From positions 1 through 6,284 of the forward strand of contig DASXTB010000461.1 of the NCBI GenBank assembly GCA_036505615.1: a DNA stretch of 6,284 bases. The letters run 5' to 3'. Position numbers and translations under genes: made by a program. Shown piece by piece: positions 1 to 5,540 of the stretch (position 1 is its first letter; each line of letters begins with the position of its first letter). The notes under the pieces were generated by a model, which worked only from the letters and a program-made list of their open reading frames with translations, was not told the DNA's origin and searched no databases. The stretch comes from DASXTB01 sp036505615 (GTDB taxonomy: Bacteria; Acidobacteriota; UBA6911; JACQSX01).

Positions 1-563
1 GCCTTCAAGTTCACTTCGTAATCGTGGCTGGCGTCGAGCCGATCCTTTACCGCCTGCCGATTCTGGCTCATCATAATCACCGGGGCCTGAATGGCCGCCA
101 GCATTGACAGAAAGAGATTCAGCAAAATATACGGGTATGGATCGAATGGCCCGCCCGGACCCCTTATCAGGAGAATCGAATTTATAACCACCCAGACGAA
201 CAAAAATCCCGCAAAAATGAAGATGAACGTCCAACTCCCTCCAAACTGAGCCACGCGGTCGGCAATACGCTGTCCGAAGGTCAGCGATTCGTCAAAGGCA
301 ACGTTGGTATTCCTTGCTGCCGTCAGCCGCCGGCTGATTCGACGCACCACGTCACGCTCAAAGCGCGTAAACCGAGACCATTCGGACGCCATCGAGTGGC
401 GATGATACTTCTGAAAACACTCTGAACAAACCGGAGTGCTAACCTTCCACTCTGGAAAATCCCGTTTCACCAGAGCCACGAAGTCCTTGTTCAACGTCGA
501 TGGAACCTGAAAAGTGTCAGGGTCTCCCAGCTTGCCGCACAGAGGGCAGGTTACAGTCTCCAT
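1..563 (-). CDS. DUF1003 family membrane protein, 3' end beyond the window
   Basis: I translated this by hand on the minus strand: an ATG at 563-561 opens a frame without stops to the left edge, 187 full codons. The start is supported by GAGGAGG (minus strand, 576-570) six bases upstream. The second half matches DUF1003: FGQRIADRVAQFGGSW (96-111), a membrane segment at about 112-133, the PFDPYPYILLN block (139-149), a second membrane segment to about 165, then MMSQNRQAVKDRLDASHDYE (164-183), which is highly typical. The N-terminal 50 residues carry two cysteine pairs, CPLC (6-9) and CSEC (46-49), which resemble a zinc-ribbon knuckle. In cell terms this is an inner-membrane protein with a cytoplasmic, probably metal-binding head; the molecular role of DUF1003 is not established. 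Only the short C-terminal tail should be missing. Confidence 0.9.
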   Translation of the reverse strand, partial: METVTCPLCGKLGDPDTFQVPSTLNKDFVALVKRDFPEWKVSTPVCSECFQKYHRHSMASEWSRFTRFERDVVRRISRRLTAARNTNVAFDESLTFGQRIADRVAQFGGSWTFIFIFAGFLFVWVVINSILLIRGPGGPFDPYPYILLNLFLSMLAAIQAPVIMMSQNRQAVKDRLDASHDYEVNLK

Positions 564-594
564 GTAAAACCTCCTCGTAGGCCGCGACCAAAAA

Positions 595-627
595 GGTCAT
601 CGGTCATCAGTCATTGTTCATCGGTCC
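595..627. repeat. Degenerate 7-bp tandem repeat, consensus GGTCATC
   Basis: About 4.5 consecutive copies: GGTCATC, GGTCATC, AGTCATT, GTTCATC, then GGTCC. The first two are identical and the next two differ at two positions each. It lies 32 to 64 bases upstream of the DUF1003 start codon, so it sits in or near that gene's promoter or leader. It may be only a microsatellite-like tract. Confidence 0.7.
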
Positions 628-723
628 AGGATTTTGTTCACAAATGAGAAGTTACCAACAGGCTACCCAGCGCGGCAGGGCCGCAACCAAATATTGCAAT
701 AGCGGCCGCAAGCCGCAGACGGA

Positions 724-834
724 GACGCCGTAGGCGTCATAGAGTGTAGCCGGGGACAGAGCGCGCTTTTTGCGCGGCGCCCCAGATCTGCGACACCCAT
801 CAAGGGTATGCACCCTGAAGAGGTGCGACACAAA
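724..834 (+). repeat. REP-like palindromic unit, left arm of inverted pair 1
   Basis: The unit opens with a short palindrome, GACGCCGTAGGCGTC (724-738). Then comes the tetranucleotide GTAG (746-749) directly before a compound hairpin. In that hairpin GGGG (752-755) pairs with CCCC (780-783), and inside it CGCGC (762-766) pairs with GCGCG (772-776) around a T5 loop. A further block, GCACCCTGAAGAGGTGC (810-826), can form a small stem. The whole unit recurs in reverse complement at 883-994. A GTAG foot beside a GC-rich imperfect hairpin is the defining look of bacterial REP sequences. The plus strand is chosen because GTAG reads on it. Confidence 0.7.
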
Positions 835-882
835 TCGCGGATGTATTTTTTTGGGGGAAGACGGCTCGGGTGAATCATCTGA

Positions 883-994
883 AATTTTGTTGCACCCTTA
901 CAGGGTGCGGAGGTCGATATTGGGGAACTCGACCGGGGGCGTCGCGCAAAAGCGCGCTCTGCCCCCGGCTATACTCTTCAACGCCTTCGGCGTC
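883..994 (-). repeat. REP-like palindromic unit, right arm of inverted pair 1
   Basis: Read on the minus strand from 994, this follows the unit at 724-834 with scattered mismatches. It has GACGCCGAAGGCGT, a TAG-containing foot (ATAG here instead of GTAG), the compound hairpin with CCGGGGGC/GCCCCCGG arms (961-968 with 933-940) and CGCGC/GCGCG inner arms around an A4 loop (943-956), and a GCACCCTGTAAGGGTGC stem (892-908). The stems are compensated: the GGGG/CCCC outer stem is longer here than in the left copy. The middle third, about 911-932, does not match well. Confidence 0.7.
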
Positions 995-1107
995 TAAAGC
1001 AAACCAAATCTTTGCGGCTCGTAAGGAATTTTTCGGTTAGCATTGCAGAGAACCGGAAGCAACTCTGGCGCCGCAACCAAACTGCTAACAACTCTTGCTA
1101 AAGCACC

Positions 1108-1758
1108 TTATTCTGTCTCTTCTTCTGTCTCTTCCCGTCCGCGCATCTGCTCGTAATCGGCCAGGAGATTAGCGTACACTTGTCGAACTTGCTTCCTGGT
1201 ATCACCGTACTTGCCTGAATTCTCGATCAGATAATCAGCGTACTTCGCTTTTTCAGAGGTCGGCATCTGCCTGCTGATCCGCAGCGCCGCCTCATCCGGG
1301 CTCAAGCCGTCGCGGGCAATGAGCCGCGCAAACTGAAGTTCCGGAGCACAAACGACGACGATAATCTTGTCATAGCGTTTATAGCTGCCTGTCTCAATCA
1401 TCAGGGCCGCATCCGTGATGACAATGGAAGATCGTCTTCGTCTCTTCGACTGCAACGATCGCAACTCGCTTTCTTCCAGCTCAAACACTCGCGGATGGAC
1501 GATGGCATTCAATTGCGTCAATTTCTGTTCGTCCGCAAAGACTATCCTGGCAAGTTTCTTGCGGTCGATCTGGCCGTCGGCTTGAAGTATGTCAGTGCCA
1601 AATTGGCGCACCACTTCATGATAGGCCGGCTTCCCCTTCTTGATGGCCTCGTGTGCTAACTCATCAGCGTCGATGGTGTAAGCCCCCAGACGGCTGAATT
1701 CCGCCAGCGTGTGGCTCTTCCCTGTGCCAATTCCACCAGTCAGACCAACGCTTAACAC
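1108..1758 (-). CDS. coaE: Dephospho-CoA kinase
   Basis: This enzyme catalyses the last step of coenzyme A synthesis in the cytoplasm, ATP-dependent phosphorylation of the 3'-hydroxyl of dephospho-CoA. The 216-residue product is close to the usual length of about 200. Its N-terminus has the Walker A loop GGIGTGKS (8-15), followed by the CoaE signature DAD (30-32), the LNAIVHPRV block (83-91), the lid and substrate segment around DAALMIETG (116-124), ISRQMP (161-166) and YLIENSG (176-182). The start is GTG at 1758-1756; it places the P-loop at the normal distance, and AGGGG lies about nine bases upstream. The C-terminal ten residues are an acidic, glutamate-rich tail that looks dispensable. 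It diverges from the membrane protein gene to its right. The tiny gap and promoter layout suggest a stand-alone transcript. Confidence 0.95.
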   Translation of the reverse strand: MLSVGLTGGIGTGKSHTLAEFSRLGAYTIDADELAHEAIKKGKPAYHEVVRQFGTDILQADGQIDRKKLARIVFADEQKLTQLNAIVHPRVFELEESELRSLQSKRRRRSSIVITDAALMIETGSYKRYDKIIVVVCAPELQFARLIARDGLSPDEAALRISRQMPTSEKAKYADYLIENSGKYGDTRKQVRQVYANLLADYEQMRGREETEEETE

Positions 1759-1873
1759 TGCTCTAATCCCCTGTGTCTCATCCCACGTACATCAGATTGC
1801 GTTGCTGCTGCACGCAAACATCGTATTTTCCAATTCGCTGCGCCGCAAGCCCAAACGGCAGTTGACACTGGTA
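1759..1873. promoter_or_regulatory. Divergent intergenic region with a 6-9-6 inverted repeat
   Basis: This 115-base gap separates the coaE start from the chosen start of the membrane protein and should hold both promoters. An inverted repeat, TTGCGT (1797-1802) and ACGCAA (1812-1817) with nine bases between the arms, could be an operator or a chance hairpin. TTGACA at 1862-1867 is a perfect -35 hexamer on the plus strand. Seventeen bases later comes TACCTT (1885-1890), a weak -10 that lies inside the annotated reading frame. No convincing promoter for coaE is visible on the minus strand. Confidence 0.35.
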
Positions 1874-2881
1874 ATGGCCTCGGCTACCTTACTGGCCTTT
1901 ATGAAAGATCGTGCCTTCCTGCTGGCAAAGATCGGCGTTACCTCGATCCTGCTCTACTTTCTCTATTCTAAAATTGACTGGCATGAGTTCCGCACCATCT
2001 TGCAGCGCGCAAATTTCTTTTGGTTCGCCGTGGCGCTGGGGTTGCATTATGCCTCATACTTTTGGAGCACGGAACGCTGGAAAATAATTCTCCACAACTT
2101 CAAGATTGATGCACCCTTTGGAAAACTGGTAAAAGTCACGTTTATCGGCGGCTTCTTCAATCTGTTTCTTCCATCCATGGTGGGTGGAGATTTCTTCAAG
2201 GCTTTTTATCTGGCGCGGGACCGGAAACAGCCATTTACTACCACTCTTACTTCCACCATTCTTGACCGCAGCGCTGGTTTTCTCGCGTTGTTGGTGATTG
2301 GCACCACCTTTGCCGCGGTGCACTCCGTCTCGGTTAAGGGAGTTCCTATCTTTCCCACCGTGGCGGCACTTACCGGCGTTTTTGTTTTGGCAAACGTGGT
2401 GATCTTCAGCGAATCCCTGCACCGCTGGCTGGACAGCGTGCTGCGAAATCGTGGAATGACCCGAGCCGTTGAAAGATTGGACGCAGTGGCCGATGGGCTG
2501 AAAACTTTGAGCAAGAACTCGGACGCTTTGATCAAGTCTCTGCTGATTTCATTCGGCGTTCAGTTCATAGTGGTCCTGATTGTGTGGTTCGTTGGGCTGG
2601 CCCTGCACACTCAAGTCGCGTTCATCTATTTCCTGATCTTCGTTCCGCTGATAAATGTTATTACCATGTTTCCAGTGACTATTAATGGCATCGGCCTGCG
2701 TGAAGGGGTGTTTTACTTGTTCTTTTCCCCCGTGGGAATGTCCCGAGAGGCGTGCATTTCTCTGGGGCTGCTGTACTACCTGGTAGTGGTGCTAACCGCT
2801 CTTCCCGGGGGAATCCTGTATTCGCTCTACAAGAAGCAGGAGCACCTGGATGAATCTCTGCATGAAATGGAGACTGCGTGA
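1874..2881 (+). CDS. Lysylphosphatidylglycerol synthase TM-region / UPF0104 family flippase-like membrane protein
   Basis: This polytopic inner-membrane protein, 335 residues from the chosen start, has about eight hydrophobic segments: roughly 15-33, 47-65, 87-104, 135-152, 157-178, 221-243, 247-268 and 293-318. The family signature is clear: NLFLPSMVGGDFFKAFYLAR (96-115), a DRSAGF segment (131-136), and PVTINGIGLREGVF (267-280) before the last helices. Relatives include the flippase domain of MprF and hopanoid-cluster HpnL; many unnamed members sit beside glycosyltransferases and sugar-nucleotide genes, so lipid or lipid-linked glycan translocation is inferred. The open frame extends to 1709, but that would run 50 bases into coaE with a non-hydrophobic leader lacking a ribosome site. 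ATG 1874 is preferred; ATG 1901 (MKDRAFLL) is a real alternative, and neither has a strong Shine-Dalgarno. The stop overlaps the epimerase start. Confidence 0.88.
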   Translation: MASATLLAFMKDRAFLLAKIGVTSILLYFLYSKIDWHEFRTILQRANFFWFAVALGLHYASYFWSTERWKIILHNFKIDAPFGKLVKVTFIGGFFNLFLPSMVGGDFFKAFYLARDRKQPFTTTLTSTILDRSAGFLALLVIGTTFAAVHSVSVKGVPIFPTVAALTGVFVLANVVIFSESLHRWLDSVLRNRGMTRAVERLDAVADGLKTLSKNSDALIKSLLISFGVQFIVVLIVWFVGLALHTQVAFIYFLIFVPLINVITMFPVTINGIGLREGVFYLFFSPVGMSREACISLGLLYYLVVVLTALPGGILYSLYKKQEHLDESLHEMETA

Positions 2882-3825
2882 AGGTACTGCTTACGGGAGG
2901 AGCAGGTTTCATCGGGTCCCATTTGGCGGAAAAATTGCTGGCACGCGGGGATCAACTTGCCATCATAGACAATCTGAACTCCTTTTACGATCCAGCCATT
3001 AAGAAAGCCAACCTCGACGCCGTCCGCTCCAAACGTAACTTTGAATTTTACGAAAACGACATCAGGGACCAGCAGGCTTTGACGAGGGTCTTTCGCGAAG
3101 TAATGCCGGAAAGGATCGTGCATCTTGCGGCTTACGCCGGCGTGCGCCCCTCGCTCGAGAATCCCGTCCTGTACTCCGAAGTCAACGTTACCGGCACGAT
3201 CAACCTTCTCGAACTGGCGCGCCGGCACAGAGTGCAAAATTTCGTGTTCGGATCTTCTTCTTCCGTTTATGGCATCAACAGCAAGATTCCGTTCCATGAA
3301 GACGACCCAATAACGTCCCCGGTCTCCCCATACGCGGTCACCAAGCGGGCCGGCGAGCTGCTCTGCCATTCCTCCTACCATAACTTCGGTTTGAAGGCTT
3401 GCTGCCTCCGTTTTTTTACGGTGTACGGACCGCGGCAGCGTCCGGAAATGGCGATCCACAAATTTGCCCGGCTGATTCTGCAAAGAAAAATGCTGCCCGT
3501 TTACGCACAAGGGAAGACGGAACGAGATTACACTTATGTCGACGACATCGTTGCCGGCATCATTGCAGCACTGGATGGAGACTTCGGATTTGAAATTTTT
3601 AACCTGGGAAACAGCCGAGCGGTCGACTTATTGTCGGTGATCGCTCTTTTGGAGAAGGAATTAGGGATGTCAGCGCAACTGCAGGAACTGCCTGCCCAGC
3701 GTGGAGATATAGAAATCACTTGCGCCGATATCTCGAAAGCGCGCGCCCTGCTTCGCTTTGAACCAAAAGTGTCGTTGGAGCAGGGGATCAAACTTTTCGT
3801 GAAGTGGCTCCTAGAACAGCAGTGA
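2878..3825 (+). CDS. NAD-dependent nucleotide-sugar epimerase (extended SDR; UDP-glucuronate/UDP-glucose 4-epimerase-like)
   Basis: This cytoplasmic extended short-chain dehydrogenase has 315 residues, the normal length. The Rossmann motif is GGAGFIG (7-13), with D31 at the end of the second strand to hold the adenosine ribose. Next come D61 in NDIRD, LAAYAGVR (84-90), the GSSSSVYG segment (125-132) and the catalytic Y152-xxx-K156 in SPYAVTKRAGE. The C-terminal part has RFFTVYGPRQRPEMA (178-192) and the nucleotide-sugar contact ERDYTYVDD (215-223). GVRPSLENP and RFFTVYGPRQRPEMA are closest, by memory, to UDP-glucuronate 4-epimerases, but GalE-like or dehydratase activity cannot be excluded. 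The start is GTG, preceded by GGAG (2869-2872) at five bases, and it overlaps the upstream stop in a GTGA junction, so translation is probably coupled. With the flippase-like partner it likely supplies sugar nucleotides for envelope glycans. Confidence 0.9.
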   Translation: MKVLLTGGAGFIGSHLAEKLLARGDQLAIIDNLNSFYDPAIKKANLDAVRSKRNFEFYENDIRDQQALTRVFREVMPERIVHLAAYAGVRPSLENPVLYSEVNVTGTINLLELARRHRVQNFVFGSSSSVYGINSKIPFHEDDPITSPVSPYAVTKRAGELLCHSSYHNFGLKACCLRFFTVYGPRQRPEMAIHKFARLILQRKMLPVYAQGKTERDYTYVDDIVAGIIAALDGDFGFEIFNLGNSRAVDLLSVIALLEKELGMSAQLQELPAQRGDIEITCADISKARALLRFEPKVSLEQGIKLFVKWLLEQQ

Positions 3826-3875
3826 GGGATTGCAAAACCCCGGCTCAACTGCGTGCCGTTGCCCTGAGGTCCTGC

Positions 3876-3988
3876 GACGCTTTCAGCGTCAGCCCGCAAA
3901 GCGGGCGGTCAGCGTGTAGCCCCCGGCGAAGCGGAGCCGGGGGCCAACTGTAGTTTCGCACGCAGAGCCCGCAGAGCGGGCGACAGCC
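3876..3988 (+). repeat. REP unit, left arm of the inverted pair flanking the RAYT remnant
   Basis: The unit starts with the small palindrome GACGCTTTCAGCGTC (3876-3890). Then come three hairpins: GCCCGC-AAA-GCGGGC (3892-3906); a GTAG foot (3916-3919) followed by the 8-bp perfect stem CCCCCGGC (3920-3927) with GCCGGGGG (3936-3943) around an eight-base loop; and GCCCGC-AGA-GCGGGC (3967-3981). It ends in a short CGACAGC tandem at 3981-3994. From about 3885 on it repeats in reverse complement at 4229-4336. It begins about 50 bases after the epimerase stop and may also help end that transcript, though no U-run follows. Confidence 0.8.
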
Positions 3989-4011
3989 GACAGCCGAAAA
4001 TTCTTTCGCGA

Positions 4012-4229
4012 AATAGCAAGCCAGCCAGTGCGGAAAATGTACTTGCCGGCGGCTTTGCCTGGCAGCGGCGCTACAGCGCATTTACTGTCAGTGAGAGTCA
4101 GGTGGAGAAGGTAAGACGCTATATCGCCAATCAGCAGATCCGGCATAAGCGAGTGACCTTTGAAGAAGAATTCGGTCGCTTCTTCGGGCACATCATATCG
4201 ATTTCAAGCCGGAATACCTGTTACGCTAG
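4012..4229 (+). pseudogene. C-terminal remnant of a REP-associated tyrosine transposase (RAYT, IS200/Y1-like), frameshifted
   Basis: Read from 4012, the frame gives FAWQRRYSAFTVSESQ (4054-4101), KVRRYIANQQIRHKRV (4108-4155) and TFEEEFGRFF (4156-4185). This is the typical C-terminal stretch of TnpA-REP proteins. At about 4183-4186 one base is missing. From 4185 the other frame continues the family ending, RAHHIDFKPEYLLR (4185-4226), and stops at TAG 4227-4229. The N-terminal two thirds, with the HUH histidines and catalytic tyrosine, are absent; the recognisable homology fades upstream of about 4012 and REP sequence takes over. In the intact family the enzyme is a single-strand DNA transposase that acts on REP hairpins. 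This copy cannot make a working enzyme. The left boundary is approximate. Confidence 0.8.
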
Positions 4230-4336
4230 ACGCTGTCGCCCGCCTTGCGGGCTCGCATGCGAAACGACAGTTTACCCCCGGCTCCGCTTCGCTGCGCCGG
4301 GGGCTACACGCTGGCCGCCCGCCTTGCGGGCTGGCG
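4229..4336 (-). repeat. REP unit, right arm of the inverted pair flanking the RAYT remnant
   Basis: On the minus strand this follows the unit at 3885-3988 closely. It has GCCCGC/GCGGGC hairpins at 4317-4331 and 4238-4252, both with a three-base loop. Between them the GTAG foot reads on the minus strand (CTAC at 4304-4307), followed by the stem formed by GCCGGGGG (4296-4303) and CCCCCGGC (4275-4282). The main loop is 13 bases, against 8 in the left arm, because of a five-base insertion or deletion. The unit begins right at the TAG stop of the transposase remnant. Confidence 0.8.
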
Positions 4337-4360
4337 AACACCCAATTCTCTCCTCAAAAT

Positions 4361-4469
4361 GTAGAAACTCCAGAGCGCGTCTACGGCGCGCCACAATCCC
4401 CACATAGCGGTTTCTACGAAATCCAAACTCCAGTCGACACTTTCGGAGTCCGATGCTTTGTGGCGCGCC
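4361..4469. repeat. Nested inverted and direct repeats downstream of the aldo/keto reductase gene
   Basis: The outer arms of one palindrome are GGCGCGCCACAA (4385-4396) and its exact reverse complement TTGTGGCGCGCC (4458-4469), 12 of 12 bases with 61 between. Interleaved with it is an 8-base inverted repeat, GTAGAAAC (4361-4368) with GTTTCTAC (4410-4417), and a direct repeat AAACTCCAG (4365-4373 and 4425-4433). I cannot name the element. It could be a worn miniature repeat or part of the same REP-rich patch. A minus-strand frame through it is discussed among the findings. Confidence 0.5.
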
Positions 4470-4489
4470 AACGGCGCCCTCGCCTGCAA

Positions 4490-4510
4490 AAGGCACCGGC
4501 TTTGCCGGCG
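4490..4510 (-). terminator. Possible hairpin terminator after the aldo/keto reductase gene
   Basis: CCGGC (4496-4500) and GCCGG (4504-4508) form a short stem with a TTT loop, about 30 bases past the stop of the minus-strand reductase gene. On the minus strand it is followed by GCCTTTTGC, a broken rather than clean U-run. It also resembles the palindromes scattered elsewhere in this window, so the terminator role is a weak guess. Confidence 0.25.
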
Positions 4511-4536
4511 GGCGAATGTGTGTGAACAATCCCCAC

Positions 4537-5514
4537 TTACGCCCGATGGTCATCCAGATGATGCCGGAAGAAGTGCTCCAGAGCAATGCGCGCAGGCGCC
4601 ACCTGTTTTCGCAGATCGTCCATGTCTCGGGGTGTCATCGGTTCAAAAGAGCGGACCAGCGCCACGTTTTGTTCAATAAACTCCGGCCTCGGCATCCCAA
4701 TCACGGCAGTGGTGACGGGAAGACTCAAAGCGTAGCGCAACAGAGCTGGTACCTCGGCCTTGCCCGCACCGCCGCCGATCAACTTCTCCTGTGCCGTCAC
4801 TTTCATGCAGATCACGCCGAGATTCTTCTTATTGGCGGCTGGAAGCGCAACGTCTTCAAAATGCAGTGCCCGAGAAGGATTCATCGCCATCTGCACGCAG
4901 TCGAGATCATTATGCTCAATCGCCTTAGCCATGACCCGGCCATCGGTATGACTGGTCATGCCAATGGCCCGCGCTACTTTCTGGTCTCGAAGTTCGTAGA
5001 GAGCTTTGATGGCTCCATCAGCAGCCTCAATCTTCGCCAGGTCGGCATCGTCGCCCAAACTATGGAGGTGAAGCAAATCGACGTGGTCGGTCTGCAACCG
5101 TTTCAAACTTTGTTCTACTTCTCGCAGAGCAGTGTCGCGGGTGCGTGCTTCTGAAGGTATCTTGGTCGCCAGCCAGACTTCTTTGCGGCGTTTTTCCATC
5201 ACCATGCCGACGCGTTTTTCGCTTAACCCCTTGCCGTAGTCCATCGCCGTGTCAACGTAGTTAATACCAAGATCCAGGGCGTGATTGAGGATACGGAGCG
5301 CTTCTTCTTCATCCTTGTACATCAGAAAGCGGCTCCCTCCTCCAAAAGCGAGAATAGAGACGCGCGCTTCCGTACGCCCCAATACCCGTCTAGGAATTTG
5401 GCCGGCCGCCATGGCGGTCACTTCCGACAGAATTCCTGGAATGGCTGCCGCCGAGGCTGCTGTCAGAGTGGTTTTTTCAATAAATTCACGACGGCTGATT
5501 CTGGTTTTCCTCAT
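4537..5514 (-). CDS. Tat-exported aldo/keto reductase
   Basis: An NAD(P)H-dependent aldo/keto reductase of 325 residues, predicted to be exported folded by the twin-arginine route. The N-terminus carries SRREFIEK (7-14), a standard twin-arginine motif, then a hydrophobic stretch (about 15-30) and a likely signal-peptidase site after AMA (34-36). The catalytic domain follows: GRTEARVSILAFGGG (46-60), the tetrad residues D88 and Y93 in NYVDTAMDYG, K118 in ATKIP and H151 in LLHLH, then AIGMTSH (183-189) and a C-terminal VIGM motif (271-274) typical of cofactor binding. No iron-sulfur cysteine cluster is seen. The ATG at 5514-5512 has AGGAGG (5526-5521) six bases away, which settles the start. 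It lies 26 bases after the TIM-barrel gene, so the two are probably one transcript. The substrate is unknown. Export of a nicotinamide enzyme implies that the cofactor is bound before transport. Confidence 0.92.
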   Translation of the reverse strand: MRKTRISRREFIEKTTLTAASAAAIPGILSEVTAMAAGQIPRRVLGRTEARVSILAFGGGSRFLMYKDEEEALRILNHALDLGINYVDTAMDYGKGLSEKRVGMVMEKRRKEVWLATKIPSEARTRDTALREVEQSLKRLQTDHVDLLHLHSLGDDADLAKIEAADGAIKALYELRDQKVARAIGMTSHTDGRVMAKAIEHNDLDCVQMAMNPSRALHFEDVALPAANKKNLGVICMKVTAQEKLIGGGAGKAEVPALLRYALSLPVTTAVIGMPRPEFIEQNVALVRSFEPMTPRDMDDLRKQVAPARIALEHFFRHHLDDHRA

Positions 5515-5540
5515 AAGTTTCCTCCTAGGTTCCTGTGGCT

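Larger units (their letters stand above)
564..1107. other. Repeat-rich intergenic region between the DUF1003 gene and coaE
   Basis: No coding frame here has a ribosome site or a recognisable protein; the small frames at 663-878 and 770-997 only read through palindromes. The region should contain the promoter of the DUF1003 gene, but I see no convincing -35/-10 pair. Content from left to right: a 7-bp tandem repeat (595-627), an inverted pair of REP-like units (724-834 and 883-994) with about 48 bases between them, then about 110 bases downstream of the coaE stop. That last stretch has a 7-base inverted repeat, GTTAGCA (1036-1042) with TGCTAAC (1083-1089), but no U-run terminator for coaE. The phrase GCCGCAACCAAA occurs twice, near 681 and 1070. 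Confidence 0.7.

Noticed and set aside
663..878. 71-codon minus-strand frame in the left repeat region
   Set aside because: It reads through the palindromes of the 724-834 unit, has no ribosome site, and its composition follows the repeat rather than a protein.
770..997. 75-codon plus-strand frame in the left repeat region
   Set aside because: It spans both REP-like arms and exists only because the repeats lack stops in that frame.
1709..1873. Extended N-terminus of the flippase-like protein
   Set aside because: It would overlap the coaE start by 50 bases, lacks a ribosome site, and the added 55 residues do not resemble the family.
2827..3510. 227-codon minus-strand frame
   Set aside because: Antisense to the epimerase, whose motifs are complete; no domain recognised in the antisense product.
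3885..4336. CRISPR-like array, because hairpins recur with spacers
   Set aside because: The repeats are inverted relative to each other, of unequal spacing, and flank a transposase remnant.
4160..4525. 121-codon plus-strand frame
   Set aside because: Joins an off-frame piece of the transposase remnant to the REP unit and the nested repeats; no coherent protein.
4453..5154. 233-codon plus-strand frame
   Set aside because: Antisense to the aldo/keto reductase and starts in repeat sequence; the reductase has all catalytic residues and a strong ribosome site.
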